Assembly (NCBI RefSeq): GCF_016808095.1
Contig: NC_068971.1
Location: 35,321,131 to 35,385,130, forward strand
From: Vigna angularis
Lineage: Eukaryota > Streptophyta > Magnoliopsida > Fabales > Fabaceae
DNA length: 64,000 bases
Direction of reading: 5' to 3'
Shown in pieces: positions 1 to 11,951 of this stretch. Under the pieces are notes generated by a model, which worked only from the letters and a program-made list of their open reading frames with translations, did not search any database and was not told where the DNA came from. A program made the translations under genes and the position numbers. How positions within the stretch are numbered: the first letter of the stretch is position 1; each line of letters starts with the position of its first letter.

Positions 1-270
1 ACTACAACGGATGGCATCTTATATTCATATATGTATCCTCCCTGCTTTCAACTTCAGTGTAGTGTAGATCATATTCAATCTGAAGTGATGTCGTGAATGC
101 TTGTAGCAGTGATATCTTTACGGTCTTTATGTGATTCCAAGACATTAAATGCAGTTTTATTTTGCTAGAATAACTTTCTGCTGCTTCTGTTTATTTACAT
201 GGACCAAAGTAGGTACCTTGAATTATCTGGATGACATGTATCAATGATCTCTCGGACTTGTTTTCTGCAG

Positions 271-400
271 TGGTCCGTCAAGGTTTGATTGGGATCGGGA
301 TACCAAGGCTTGGATTTATAGACGGAACAAAGCAAACTTGTACAAAATCTTGGAAGGTGAGTTGGAGCAGTTATGTGGCAAAGCTATCGTTCTTTCCTAA
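271..400 (+). CDS. FH: Frataxin homologue, mitochondrial, last exon (gene enters from the left edge)
   Basis: Frataxin is the mitochondrial matrix iron-binding regulator of Fe-S cluster assembly. Only the terminal exon is in the window. It follows a clear acceptor (ttttctgcag ending at 270) and runs to a TAA at 398-400. The 42 residues open with GPSRFDWDRDTKAWIYRR and continue through NLYKILEGELEQLCG, the strongly conserved C-terminal block of plant frataxins (the W-x-Y and final amphipathic helix region). The preceding 270 bases are intron. The exon before this one must lie to the left, as judged by the pseudogene copy, where the two exons are about 1 kb apart. Its 3' flank up to about 690 is duplicated at 13.7-13.98 kb. 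Identity is confident from motif recall; expression cannot be judged. Confidence 0.9.
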
Positions 401-2505
401 ACTGTTGAAAAGGTGCCGCCAAATCTTGATTTTTTATGTAGAAGACAGAAGTTAATAATGATTGTATCTTCTAAATAATCAGCAGAAAATAGTAGTAATT
501 AACAAATTCTTCTTTGAAGTTATACTACCTTTTCAGTTTATTTCTTGTAAGGATTATTGTTGCATTGGGCATTGTGGTAAGTTATCCTACCATTTTGGCT
601 TCCAGTTTTGGAGGTTTAAGGAATACTAGGCGTGCATGATAAAAATGCTGAGATGAGAAATGGAGAAAAGGTTTCCGACAAAATACAAAAGCTTTTAGCA
701 CTTGTTCGCCCAAACTATGCTGTGCTGGGCAATGTTTCACCAGTAATTTGTTGATTAGTTAGGAGAAAATCACTGTCATTTTAATTATAATTATTCTGTT
801 TGTAATATTCTTTTTTTCTGGAATAAATTGGGTTGCACAATGATATTTATTCTCTAGTGTTTGATTTTGTTTTAAATGCTCTTCAAAGCATAAAGTGTCA
901 CCAAATTACTAGTTATCACAGGAACTACATCTTCATGAATAAAAGTATATTTGAAGAAAAAGCATTTAAATTCATGTTCTATACAAAGTGTTTCAACCTG
1001 CTCATTAAGTTCAAAACATGTCATATTTATGAAGTGCAAAACATTGTTATATCTATTAGGGTTTGCTAAAATGGTTACAATTGACACATGGGCAACTCTG
1101 GGCGTGACACTAGTTTGTAGCCTCTATTTGTTTGAAGGAGTGGAAAAGTGAAAAATGTGCCTTTCTGGATCAAGGAAATGAGGATCGAAAATAGAAGGAA
1201 ATAAAGGGAAAATTTGTAAATGATTTGATAAATATAATAATTTCAAAAGAAATTGTAAAATTATGTTTATAAAATAACTAAATTACTTTTACTATATAAA
1301 TTATTTTAACTATGATTTTATTAATAATAACAACATTAGTTAGTGTTATCAATTATTATATTTATTTGTTAATCTCCTTATAATGTTTTATTTGTGCATT
1401 ATTATTTTTAATTATGTATTATTACATTATATTATATTATATATTTACATTATATATAATGTAATCGAAAATTGAAGGGTATATATTTATAAAGTTTTCT
1501 TTCCAGTTGGCTTTTCGTGAGTTTCTTTGCATATATATATATATATATATATGAGAAATTTCAAAATGTATTTACTTGCAAATTTATGCTTTCATTTCTT
1601 GACATAAATGTGGAAACAAATGAGGAAGTAACTTTCTTTTCTCATAACTGTACTTTCGTCAAAGCAAAAGCAAAAGCAAAAACAATGTTGTTGTGGATTC
1701 TTGTTCTAGTTCGTGAGATGTGGATGAGTTATTTGTTCGTTAGCATAGACATGGATAGTTGCTTTAAATTCTCGTAATGAAATATTTAATGTAAACTTTT
1801 ACTTGAAGACACATTGTGATGATTATGAGACCTTTGTCAGATATCTTTTAACTCTTAATAGGATCGTATATAAGATTGATGAACTATATAGATGTGATGG
1901 ATTGTTTTTTCAAATAAGTTCTTGGCGTAAAATAGTTTGGATACACTTTTTGAAAAATCTTCTTACATTGGTTTTTCTTGAGATTCTCTTGATGATTAGA
2001 CGAAATAAATTATTTGAAAAGCATAATATATACAAATATAAAATTGCATGATGTTGTAATATCTCTCAACATAGAATGAAGTCCTTGAGTTCGTCAACAT
2101 CAAACAAAATATTTGTCTTTGCAAAAATTGAAATGCTTTAAGATATTTTCATGTTTTGAAAAGTTCATAGCAAAAATTCTTAATTTAGGTGTGGTAAACT
2201 CTTGTCACATAAAATTAACTAGAAGAATAGAGAAAGGGTGATCAGCTTCGGGATGTGAGAATATTTAGGAAAAATATCTATCTATGGAGTCAATCGGTAA
2301 ATTTTGTTTATTTAGGTTTTGTTGTAAAAAAAAATTCAAACCGGGATACCAAATGGAGAACACAAGTGGCAGCGAAGCAATCATCGTGAGAAATTAAAAG
2401 TATATTAAGATATGTAATGTATATATGGATGTGTGGGAATGTTGTTTTAATTTAGATGAGGAAACCAAATTACAAGTGCAGCGAATTTAGCTGAAGAAGT
2501 GTGAA
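401..2505. other. FH 3' flank and intergenic spacer before the zinc-finger gene
   Basis: The first 290 bases are the frataxin 3' UTR and flank, repeated downstream of the pseudogene. The rest is AT-rich with no credible gene. It holds an (AT)11 run at 1531-1552, a short imperfect palindrome around 1431-1464 and three to four copies of an 'aaagca' hexamer at 1661-1684. The last 100 bases are the presumed promoter and 5' UTR of the next gene; I could not fix a TATA box with confidence. Confidence 0.6.
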
Positions 2506-5500
2506 ATGAGTGGCGTGGCCCCAAGGTTCCTCTTCTTCCTCTCCACTCCCCTCCCTCTGCTCCGCCGCCACCACCACTTCAACCTCTTTCTCCTCTCTTC
2601 CCATTCCCTCCGCCTCTCTGCTTCACCTTCTTCCTTCTCTTTCTCATCTTCACCTTTGCCACTCAAACTCAGAGCCTCCCAGTTTTCCTATGCCTACTCA
2701 TCTCCCTGCCCTGAGTACTCCTCTTTCCTCTCTCACATATCCTCCGCCGGCTACCTCTCCTCCCTCCCCGATGAAGCCTTCACCGCCGCCGCCCAACATC
2801 TCTCCTACTCCTTTCTCCGCGACGCCACCGCTTGCTTGGCCTTCGCACGCGACCGCCCTAACCTTCTCAGGTTCCTTTCTTCTTTTTTTCCCCCCAAATT
2901 CTATCCGATTTTGTTGAATTCTATTCTGAATTGAAGTGAATTGGATTGGATGGTGGTAGGTTGCTTTCTACGAGACATATTGCGGCCGTGGTTGAGCACG
3001 GCTCCCCCTTTCTCTTCCGCGATGCAGATGATTCCGTCAGGAAGATGAAGTCCTTTCTGTCCAACGGTGACGCCAATGTTAGTTTGTTTCTTTCTTCTTA
3101 GTTATCCTCTGTTTTTTGTTTCTCACTACTTCGTTGTGGAGAATGTTAATTTGCTCGTGTTAAGGAGCAATTGCTTGGTGTAAGAAATTTTTAACATTCA
3201 CTATCGCGTTAACTGTGTTTCTGCTGACAATTAAAATATTATTGATTGCTTGTAGTTAGTATTTGATCTATTAATCGTCAAATTTCAACCATGAGTTTGT
3301 TTTACTATAAGCCTTTTAGTTCAGAGCTAGGTTTGTTCTTATTTCTCAATATTACATGTTGCAAATGTAATATGATTGCTATCATGTATGAGTGCAAGTA
3401 ACACATTGGTGTCTGCAACGAGCAACTAGAAAGCCGTTAAAAAAAATAGTGTTGGAAGTTTCGACAGTGTAACCTTTTCTTAAATACATACTCCTTTTGG
3501 GTCAAAAGAAACGTGGAGATTCACTTGAAGCTTGAACTTATGCCAAGGATCATCGTTTCAAATCATTCCGAAATAAATGAAACAGTACATGATATCGTAT
3601 GGAACATATTTTCTGTCATGTATTAACACTTAATTTCAAATTTTGAAAAGTGCATCGAAACCCAGCTGTGCTCAATATGTTCTTCACAGGTGTTGGACAC
3701 TGATAGAGCAAATACGGTTGACCTAATGAAGTTTTTGCTGAGCTATGCGAGTGATCCATATGTCCCTTCAGAAGGGAACAGTCTCAATGAAAGAAATCTT
3801 CTTGAATCATCTGTCAGAAATCTCTTTGATGAACTTTTCAAACTGAGTTATAGTGCACCTGGATCAAATTCTTTTGATTCAGTGCAAAGTCAAATGGCTG
3901 GAAGATTTGGATATACAAAGCCTCCTGCACAAAAGATTGAAATGAAGAGGGGTGATTGGATTTGCTCAAGGTACTATTTTATTACTTTTAATTTTAACTA
4001 TAGTCCCAATGAACTATCAAATGTGTTACTTTTGTGTAATGGTGGAACACCAAGGGCAGAGTGTGAGGCAATTGTTATAGTTAATTTTGTCTCCTCAAAT
4101 ATTGTACACCATTCTGATAAGTCTGTTTCTCTCTAATATTGAGCAGGTGTAATTTCATGAATTTTGCCCGAAACATCAAATGTCTTGAGTGTGATGAAGC
4201 AAGGCCAAAAAGGCAACTCGCTGGAGGTGAATGGGAATGTCCTCAGTAAGTATTACCCTTCCTTAAAATGTTTTTCCGTGTAACTTGTCATAGACATCCA
4301 ATTAACAGGATTGTCGTTATGAAGGTGTGATTTCTTTAACTATGGGAGGAACATGAGTTGCTTAAGGTGTGATTGCAAGCGACCTGGACAAATATCTTTG
4401 GGTGCCATCAATACCATGTCAAATAAGGAGTACGAAAATGGAAACAATCCTAATACTTCAGATATTGATCCTAGGTTAGCTGCTAATGAAGAAAAGGCAC
4501 AGCGTTGGTTTAGCAAGGTTTCTCAACTAGACAGCAGTGCTGATATTAACAGTGTGGTTGCAGATGAAGATTTTCCTGAAATAATGCCACTGAGGAAAGG
4601 AGTTAATAGATTTGTTGTGAGCACAAGAAAGACTCCACTGGAGAGGAGGTTGGCTAACGCTCAATATAAGAGAAACTTGTCTAATTATGACATTTCTGGG
4701 ACTGAGGATTTTAATGTTGGGGAGCCAATCAAGTCCCATGACAGTCTGGATGACATGCTAGGTCATTCAGCTGGCCTTCCTCAATATGGCAATAACAACA
4801 TTGTTTCTGAACAAAATGCTGGCGGAGACAGGCAACCTTCATTTGCTAGCTATAGCAATACTTCACATTATAAAAATGTTCAAGGGAACTACACTAGTAC
4901 TGTTTCTCCCAGTCCATTGTCTGCAGATTCACTTGGCCCGAAGTCTGAGAACTTGCTATCAGACGAGAGCAAAAATGTGGTGTTAGACACTGATATCGGA
5001 TATGCTAGTTTGGGAGACAGTTCACAAGATTCTAAGAATTCTACAAATATCACAGAGGATAAGAAGAAAGAACAAGCTGAAAAATCTGAGAAATGGTTAA
5101 GAAAGATTGCTGAGCTGAATGATTTTCCAGATGTGACAAGTGCAATATCCGATGAGGATTTCCCTGAAATAATGCCCATGCGTAATGGAGAAAATCGATT
5201 TGTTGTTAGCAAGAAAAAAGATCGTTCTTTAACAACACCAGCATATAAGAGACAAGTGGCAATGGAACAAGCTAGCAAAACCAACTTTGTTCCGTTTGTC
5301 CCCTTCCCCCCAGATTACTTTGCTAAAAAGGACAAGCCGCAGGCAGATGGAACAGATTCAATGGATAGGTCCAATGATGGTACATCTTCCATTTCTGAGG
5401 TGGCAGAGAAGGCTTCAGAGATATCGGATGATACTAGAGCTCAACCAGAACAGAGTCCAAAGTCTTCTGAACAGAGCTCAAATAACAATGATATTGGCTC

Positions 5501-5921
5501 TATGTCTTGGTCAGGAACCAGTGGAAATTCAAGGCAGAGTTTCAATCAAGATCACGTTCCAAATTTGACTGGGAGTTCATCCCCAGTTCCAACATCTGAC
5601 AACCAGAGTGGTAAAGCAGAGTGGACAGGGAAGAGTTTGGAGGGGTCTGCCGTGAAGGAACCAGATCCTTTGGACATGTCAGAGGAGGCAAAGGCAGAGA
5701 GGTGGTTCAGGCGTGTTGCACAAATTAAGGATATATCTGAACTCAGTCAGATTCCAGATGAAGATTTTCCTTCAATAATGCCTATGCGCAAAGGGGTGAA
5801 CAGATTTGTTGTAGGCAAGAGGAAAACTCCATTGGAAAGGAGATTGACATCTCAGCAATACAGAAGAAATCTACCAACTGTGAGCTCAGATCCAAGTAAA
5901 AACGAAAATGAAGGGAGCTGA
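2506..5921 (+). CDS. OZ1/VAR3: Chloroplast RanBP2-type zinc-finger protein, VAR3/OZ1 family
   Basis: Exons read as 2506-2870, 2960-3077, 3690-3970, 4147-4245 and 4325-5921; all junctions are GT-AG and the phases join into one 819-residue frame. The Ser/Leu/Pro-rich N-terminus looks like a chloroplast transit peptide. Two RanBP2 zinc fingers of form C-x2-C-x10-C-x2-C lie at about residues 251-270 and 284-303, each with an aromatic before the first Cys pair and N-F/Y-x-R-N inside. Exon 5 carries three diverged repeats of about 60 residues (near 344-405, 539-598 and 742-803), each with W-F/L...DEDFP-x-IMP-x-R-x-G-x-NRFVV. This layout matches Arabidopsis VAR3/OZ1, needed for chloroplast development and plastid RNA editing. 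The start chosen is the first ATG in frame with the transit-like segment. Family is confident; orthology to OZ1 rather than a paralogue is likely but untested. Confidence 0.9.
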
Positions 5922-6670
5922 AAAGTAGTTGTAGTATTAATTATTTTACCATTTTGCTTCCTTTTTTCGTTGTGAAGCTAAAATGTTATTGGCAAATATT
6001 GAAAATGGATGATAAGATGCTGGAAATAATCAGTACTAAAACCTTTCATTTTTGTATTTTCTGGTTTTGTTTCTGATGTAGGATTCCAGTTTTCTGTTCC
6101 TTTTCCATTGTAGGTTGCCTCGGAATTTTTGATCCAACGAGTTTTCTCTTTCAAATTTGTTTTTTGGGTTTTCGTGGAATTGAAGTTGTTAATCTTATAA
6201 AAATTAAAATAATCCTTTTTCTTTTTTGGATTTTTTGATGTTGAGATCATGGCAAGCTATGAAGGTTTTTCTTTAATTTTCTTAAGAGGTGTGCACTTTG
6301 GTGCATATGTACCTTAAATGTGACCACATCAAAAATCAGTTTTGCAATTCAACTTATGGTGTGCACTTTCTTGAGAGGTAGTTGTGTTAAGATTCCACTT
6401 ATTATCTTCTGCAAATCAGATTTGCAATTCAAATCAAACAACTTGGGATTATTTCATGCTAAGGATATTACCATAATTTTAATGCCATGTTGTTTATGGG
6501 TTCACAAATGTTGTGAATAAAATATGTTATTGGGATGGTGTCAAATGACTTTTGCAGTACATGATAGCTCAAATTAACAAGTGATTACTTTCTCATTTCG
6601 TGAAGTTTATTTATGTTGTTATGGATGTTAGTTTCTGAAATTACGTTGGTCCCTTGTTCACTGAAAATGA
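5922..6670. other. Zinc-finger gene 3' UTR and spacer
   Basis: This is AT-rich sequence directly after the OZ1/VAR3 stop, with T-rich stretches suited to a 3' UTR and polyadenylation. A 'gtgcacttt' phrase occurs twice (near 6290 and 6360). No gene seen. Confidence 0.5.
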
Positions 6671-7164
6671 ATGCAAAATGTCTTCTGCTTCTTTGCTACA
6701 TGGAGCAACACCTCCCTCAAATCCCTCTCTCTAGGCCTAGCATGTTCTGTTATTGATTGTGTTTTTTTGACCAACAGGCCTTTGTTTCACTCCCATATAA
6801 TATTTTCACGTAAGTCTGTATCTTTAAACAAAAGCAGTAAACAAATTAAAATTTTGAAGTTAAATGATTGTTACCTTCTATTACAGGTCATAAATAGTAG
6901 TCTACAGGTGTACCATTTTATTCAGACTTCACCTAAGCCAAACCCCTGAAGCTAAACATATCCATGCGCATCCATAGGTAAATTCATTTCTTCAAATACT
7001 ATGTTTCCTTGGTTCTGTTTCTTTTATTGTTATTATTGTTATTGCTATTACAACCCCTTAATTATATTTTTAACATTTTCGGCCGAGGTGAAAAAAGCTA
7101 TGGCCTCATAGTTGGTTTTACAAAGAAGGTATTAGAATACATGGAGAAGAGTTAGTTAAGATAT

Positions 7165-7392
7165 TGTTAGGTTCCTTTATGCAAGGAACCGAACAGCAGC
7201 AAATAATACTCACACACACTCAACAGTATAAGAAATATGTATGTATATGTATTGATATTTCCTCTGTAATGATAAGAAAAGATGAATACAGGTATCTCAC
7301 TCTCCCCCAAGGAAGCCTCCCTTCCTCCACTGGCCAAGAGGTCCAGTCTTAATTCCAAAATCCTCCTCATATACACTTTTAATGGTCTAACA
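7165..7392 (-). repeat. 3' LTR of the Reina-like element
   Basis: This is the second 228-bp LTR copy, one mismatch from the 5' copy. A purine-rich tract lies immediately upstream on the element strand (7393-7408). The pol reading frame continues through the whole LTR and stops 2 bases before its end, at 7167-7169. Confidence 0.92.
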
Positions 7393-10172
7393 TTACCCTC
7401 CTCCCCAAGATCAACCTTGTCCTCAAGGTTGAAATCAGGGAACTGCTGTCGAATGTATTGTTCCTCTTCCCACGTAGCTCCATCCAACCCATCGTCTTGC
7501 CATTGTATTAGAACTTGGGGAATTTCCTCTCCTTGTTGCAGCTGGTTTCTGCGCTCTAATACCTTTAGAGGTGTGTACATAGGGTTGTCAACCTGCAGTT
7601 CAGTGGGAAGCTGCCCTTCCACCGAATGATCCCCTATAGCTAGCTTCAATTGGGAAACATGAAAAATAGGGTGGATTCTTGATGTTGTAGGTAACTGCAA
7701 GCGAAAAACAACTGGTCCTAATTGTTTCTCCACCAAAAATGGTCCATAATACCGTGCAGAAAGTTTTGGGTGTAAGTGTGTGTGCATAGAAGTTTGTCTA
7801 TGAGGCCGGATTTTCAAGAATACCCAATCTCCCTCCTTGATCTTGGTGTCCATTCTCTTCCTGTTGGCATAGTGGGTCATCTGATCTTGAGCTCTGGCCA
7901 GATGATATTTAAGTTGTGTCAAAGCCTCATCTCTTGTTTGTAAGTCTTGTGCAACGGCTTCCACCACTGTTTCTTCAGGAATGAAACGTGTGAGAGTTGG
8001 AGGGGGTCTTCCATACACAGTTTCAAAAGGTGTGCATTTTGAAGCTCCTTGGTAACTAGTATTGTACCAATATTCCGCCCAAGGCAAGACTGTACTCCAA
8101 TTTTTTGGTTGTTCAGAACTAAAACAACGTAAATACGTTCCCATCACCCTATTCAGCACCTCCGTTTGGCCATCTGACTCTGGATGATAAGCAGTACTCA
8201 TGTTCAACTGAGTTCCTTGCAGGCGGAAAATCTCCTGCCAAAAAACACTCATGAATGTTGAGTCGCGATCACTTACAATGGTCATGGGTATCCCGTGAAG
8301 CCGAATCACTTCCTTCACCAACAATGCAGCGATGGATCTGGCTGTATAAGGGTGTTTGACTGGGATGAAATGGCCATATTTACTAAGTCTGTCCACTACC
8401 ACCAATATAGTATCAAACCCCTGAGATTTGGGTAATTTTACAATGAAATCCATACTAATCTCCTCCCAAATGGCTTTGGGTATTGGCAAAGGCTGCAACA
8501 ATCCTTGGGGAGAAGCTGCCAAGTATTTATGTTGTTGGCATACGAGACATGCAGCCACAAAATCTGTAACAGTTTTCTTCATTCCTATCCAATGCAAAGA
8601 TTGGGCCACCCGTCTATAGGTTCTGTAAACCCCAGAATGCCCTCCCGTGACACTACTATGGAATTCAGCCAACAAGCGAGGGATCCAAACAGATTTTGCT
8701 GATAATACAAGTCTCCCCTTGTAATGTAATCTTCCATGTTCCAACGTATAAGCTGGATGAGAGTTAGGGTCTACCCTTAATTCCTCCAATACTTTCTGCA
8801 AACTCTCATCTTTTTCCACCTCCTCCATGAGCTCTTGAAATTCAAGCCAATATGGTCGTGATATCATCCGTAGCATCTTATCTGTTTCCTCCTCCTCCAT
8901 GCCTTTTCTGGATAACCCATCCGCCACATGATTGGAAGCACCTGTCCTATATTTGATTTCAAATTCGTACCCCAAAAGTTTAGCTAGCCAATTTTGTTGA
9001 CTTTGAGTTGTGATGCGTTGTTCCAGTAAATAACGCAAACTCTTCTGATCAGTAAAAACAACAAACTTCTGACCCAATAGATACGGCCTCCAATGTTGTA
9101 TAGCAAGCACAAGTGCCATTAATTCCTTCTCATAAATGGACTTGGTTAAGGAAGAGTCAGATAGCGCCTTACTAAAGAAGGCTATGGGTCTGTTTTTCTG
9201 GGACAAAACAGCCCCAACGCCTGTACCCGAAGCATCACATTCTACAACAAAGGGTTGCTCAAAATCAGGGAGAATCAACACTGGAGCTGTAGTCACTGCC
9301 TCTTTAAGCTTCTGCAGTGCCATGGCCCCCTCTTTAGACCATTTAAACATTCCTTTTTTCAACAATTCAGTAAGGGGTTTAGCCATTTTTCCATAATCTC
9401 TAATGAACCTGCGATAATACCCAGTTAATCCAAGGAACCCTCTTAACTCCTTGATGTTTCTGGGTTCTGGCCATTCCAAGACAGCTGCCACCTTCTCCCT
9501 GTCCATCTCCACCCCTGCTGCCGATATCTTGTGCCCCAAATATCTCACTTGTCTTCTCCCAAATTCACACTTTTTTTTGTTTGCAAAAAGTTCATGTTCA
9601 GCCAAGACTTTTAAGGCTTGAGTGAGGTGTTGAGAATGCTCCTCCCAAGTCTTGCTATAGATAAGTATATCGTCAAAAAATACTAACACGAACCTCCTCA
9701 ATAGCGGCCTTAAAATTGAATTCATCATGTCCTGGAATGTGGCTGGTGCATTTGTTAATCCAAAGGGCATCACAAGGAATTCATAATGCCCTTGATGTGT
9801 CCGAAAAGCAGTTTTTGGAATGTCTTCCCTCTTCATTCTTATTTGATGATACCCAGCCTTTAAATCAATTTTAGAAAAATATGACGCACCTTGAAGTTCA
9901 TCCAGCAGCTCCTCAATGACTGGAATGGGATATTTATCAGCCACTGTTACTCTATTTAATGCCCTATAATCCACACAAAACCTCCAACTTCCATCCTTCT
10001 TTTTTACCAATATTACAGGACTAGAGTAGGGACTGTTACTGGGTCTAATAATGCCCAAATTCAACATCTCTTCCACCTGACGCTCTATCTCAGCTTTCAT
10101 TTCATGGGGGTACTTGTATGGCCTCACATTGACGGCCTCACTACCCTCTTTTAAAGGGATTTTGTGATCCAC
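7167..10172 (-). CDS. pol: Reina-like Pol: RT, RNase H, integrase, chromodomain
   Basis: The open frame is 1001 residues. Reverse transcriptase spans about 25-215 with its FFDD catalytic core at 165-168. RNase H follows with an ECDAS motif near 311-315. Integrase has a zinc-binding HHCC region at about 505-545 and a catalytic triad read as D575, D635 and E671, with 35 residues between the last two. A chromodomain at about 865-920 (VLIQW..., [16 protein letters not shown]) would direct integration to chromatin. The frame then passes through the polypurine tract and the full 3' LTR, adding about 75 residues. The listed ATG is simply the first Met after the frameshift; the natural start is upstream in the polyprotein. 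Confidence 0.92.
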   Translation of the reverse strand: MDHKIPLKEGSEAVNVRPYKYPHEMKAEIERQVEEMLNLGIIRPSNSPYSSPVILVKKKDGSWRFCVDYRALNRVTVADKYPIPVIEELLDELQGASYFSKIDLKAGYHQIRMKREDIPKTAFRTHQGHYEFLVMPFGLTNAPATFQDMMNSILRPLLRRFVLVFFDDILIYSKTWEEHSQHLTQALKVLAEHELFANKKKCEFGRRQVRYLGHKISAAGVEMDREKVAAVLEWPEPRNIKELRGFLGLTGYYRRFIRDYGKMAKPLTELLKKGMFKWSKEGAMALQKLKEAVTTAPVLILPDFEQPFVVECDASGTGVGAVLSQKNRPIAFFSKALSDSSLTKSIYEKELMALVLAIQHWRPYLLGQKFVVFTDQKSLRYLLEQRITTQSQQNWLAKLLGYEFEIKYRTGASNHVADGLSRKGMEEEETDKMLRMISRPYWLEFQELMEEVEKDESLQKVLEELRVDPNSHPAYTLEHGRLHYKGRLVLSAKSVWIPRLLAEFHSSVTGGHSGVYRTYRRVAQSLHWIGMKKTVTDFVAACLVCQQHKYLAASPQGLLQPLPIPKAIWEEISMDFIVKLPKSQGFDTILVVVDRLSKYGHFIPVKHPYTARSIAALLVKEVIRLHGIPMTIVSDRDSTFMSVFWQEIFRLQGTQLNMSTAYHPESDGQTEVLNRVMGTYLRCFSSEQPKNWSTVLPWAEYWYNTSYQGASKCTPFETVYGRPPPTLTRFIPEETVVEAVAQDLQTRDEALTQLKYHLARAQDQMTHYANRKRMDTKIKEGDWVFLKIRPHRQTSMHTHLHPKLSARYYGPFLVEKQLGPVVFRLQLPTTSRIHPIFHVSQLKLAIGDHSVEGQLPTELQVDNPMYTPLKVLERRNQLQQGEEIPQVLIQWQDDGLDGATWEEEQYIRQQFPDFNLEDKVDLGEEGNVRPLKVYMRRILELRLDLLASGGREASLGESEIPVFIFSYHYRGNINTYTYIFLILLSVCEYYLLLFGSLHKGT
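7393..7408 (-). promoter_or_regulatory. Polypurine tract of the Reina-like element
   Basis: On the minus strand the sequence reads as an uninterrupted G/A run (GGGGAGGAGGGTAA) ending at the first base of the 3' LTR, where the plus-strand DNA primer of an LTR retrotransposon is expected. It is also translated as part of the pol frame. Confidence 0.75.
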
Positions 10173-10954
10173 TCTCCTCTCGGGTGGGAGGCCTTGGGGT
10201 CTCGGAATACCCCTTCAAAAGCACTCAGAATTTGTTCCAGCTCTACCTCCTCCTCTTGCCTTAAGCCACTCTCTTCCGTCTTCTCATTCATCAATTCTGT
10301 TTGGCTTAAGCTCCATACTAAAGACAGCATTTCAATCCCTTTTTCTTTTATAAGAGCTTCAGGAGTCACCACCCTACGTGTCAATGATGGATCCCCCTTT
10401 ACCTCCACTTCTCTTCCTCCATGCGCCACCTTCATGATGAGCTGTCCCCAATTTACTTTGATCTCTCCTAGGGAGGATAACCAGGTCATTCCCAATATTA
10501 TGTCCACACCGCCTAATTCAAAGAGATATAACTTATCTCTAACTTCTAAGTTTTCTAATAACACCGAGACTCCTGTGCAATACCCGCTGGTTTCTTTCCT
10601 TTGTCCATCCCCTAAACACACTTTATAAGGGCGTGTGTCGGTGCATTCCAGACCCAGCTCTTCCACCAATCGGGTGGATATAAAACTATGGGTAGCTCCA
10701 CTGTCAATAAGCACTAGAACTCTCTTCCCCTGCACCCAACCTTGCAGTTTCATCGTGTTCGATTGTGAGAGGCCACCCGCGGACAATCCCGACAACTCCA
10801 TAGCCTTCTGTTCTACTTCAACACTTGCCTCCGCTTCTTCATCTTCATCCTCCTCCGCCAATATCATCACCCGCATGCTCCGTTCAGCGCAACGATGACC
10901 TGGACTGTAAGGTCCGCCGCAGTGGAAACAACGTCCTTCTTCTCGCCGCTTCAT
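10151..10954 (-). CDS. pr: Reina-like zinc knuckle plus aspartic protease
   Basis: The 267-residue frame opens with a C-x2-C-x7-H-x-C knuckle ([14 protein letters not shown]) typical of plant chromovirus nucleocapsid. The aspartic protease has its DSGATH active site at about residues 83-88 and a later ILGMTWL. Residues 230-250 run into the linker to RT, but the frame is lost near 10190-10195 by an apparent single-base deletion, and translation ends on an out-of-frame tail at 10151. The following RT frame overlaps it by 22 bases in another phase. It is in phase with gag. Confidence 0.88.
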   Translation of the reverse strand: MKRREEGRCFHCGGPYSPGHRCAERSMRVMILAEEDEDEEAEASVEVEQKAMELSGLSAGGLSQSNTMKLQGWVQGKRVLVLIDSGATHSFISTRLVEELGLECTDTRPYKVCLGDGQRKETSGYCTGVSVLLENLEVRDKLYLFELGGVDIILGMTWLSSLGEIKVNWGQLIMKVAHGGREVEVKGDPSLTRRVVTPEALIKEKGIEMLSLVWSLSQTELMNEKTEESGLRQEEEVELEQILSAFEGVFRDPKASHPRGEWITKSL

Positions 10955-10963
10955 GTATTCTTG

Positions 10964-11890
10964 CTAAGACAGGGTCCGAATGCCTCGTCCCGCGGTTCCT
11001 CCTCCACTGTTACCAGCCTTCGAAGCCATCGTATTCACACTAACGTCCTTCTTCATTCCTTGCCCTCCGCCGCCATTCACCGTTCCCTCTGACGGTCCGC
11101 GAAACGTTTCTGTCCTCGCCACCGTCCCTGAACTCGCGGAATATCTACCCCACGTCGCTCCGCCTCTTCCTCCCACTCCACTACTTCCTCGCGACGTCCA
11201 TCCCACTTGTTCGATGTCCCTAGCTCTCTCCATCGCCGTCAACAAATCGCGTGGGTCATGCGGTCTCACAGCGTTTCGTAATCCCTCCTGCAAACCCGCG
11301 AAAAAATATCCCAGCAATTGGTCTTCGGTTACTCCGGTCGCCTGCGCCACGAGTACCTCGAACTCCTGGATATACTCATCGATGCCCCCTCTCTGTCGCA
11401 CCGCGGCCAACTTCTCAAAGACGGTTCCCCTAATTAATCCGCCGAACCTCCTCGTCAACGCCTCCGTGAACGCCTTCCATGTTGGATGTCGAGTTTTCTT
11501 CCGCCAGAAGCGGAACCAGTAGTTAGCGCTTCCGTCCATGCAGATATACACTAACTTCATCTTCTCTTTCTCCGTCACTCCTTGGATGTCAAAAAATTTC
11601 TCAGCCTTCGCTATCCATCCCGTTGGATCAGTACCTTCAAAAGTTGGAAGCTCAACTCGCTTCATCCAACTGCGTTGTACGTCGTTCCGGTCCTCCTCCG
11701 ATTCTTCATCAGAGCTCTCTGTCGACTTTCGTTCTCGATCACCCTGGACGGAATTTCGACTCCCCTCAGAACTCCTATCGCGGGTTCCAGAACGTCTTCC
11801 GAGGGCTCGTCGAAACTCGAGAGTCATCGTTCGCATTTCTGCCTTCAACTCCTCCATTGTCGACTCCACAGCCACCATTCGCCCCTCCAT
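10964..11890 (-). CDS. gag: Reina-like Gag (nucleocapsid precursor, N-terminal part)
   Basis: The 308-residue frame starts at the first ATG after the 61-base leader. A short coiled-coil-like N-terminus is followed by an acidic, Ser/Arg-rich linker and then the retrotransposon Gag core (about residues 90-190: WIAKAEKFFDIQGV, later NYWFRFW and EALTRRFGG), which forms the particle. The C-terminus is Gly/Arg-rich. The frame ends at a TAG (10964-10966), only three codons before the ATG that opens the zinc-knuckle/protease frame. That frame is in the same phase, so gag and protease would be continuous but for this codon. Confidence 0.88.
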   Translation of the reverse strand: MEGRMVAVESTMEELKAEMRTMTLEFRRALGRRSGTRDRSSEGSRNSVQGDRERKSTESSDEESEEDRNDVQRSWMKRVELPTFEGTDPTGWIAKAEKFFDIQGVTEKEKMKLVYICMDGSANYWFRFWRKKTRHPTWKAFTEALTRRFGGLIRGTVFEKLAAVRQRGGIDEYIQEFEVLVAQATGVTEDQLLGYFFAGLQEGLRNAVRPHDPRDLLTAMERARDIEQVGWTSRGSSGVGGRGGATWGRYSASSGTVARTETFRGPSEGTVNGGGGQGMKKDVSVNTMASKAGNSGGGTAGRGIRTLS

Positions 11891-11951
11891 TCTTCTCCGA
11901 TCACGCGCACTCCTCTTCCCTCCGAAATGATCCGGCAGGTCGGACCAAATC

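Noticed and set aside
2510..2917. Second long frame over exon 1 of the zinc-finger gene
   Set aside because: A shadow in another frame of a Ser/Pro-rich transit-peptide exon; it does not join to later exons.
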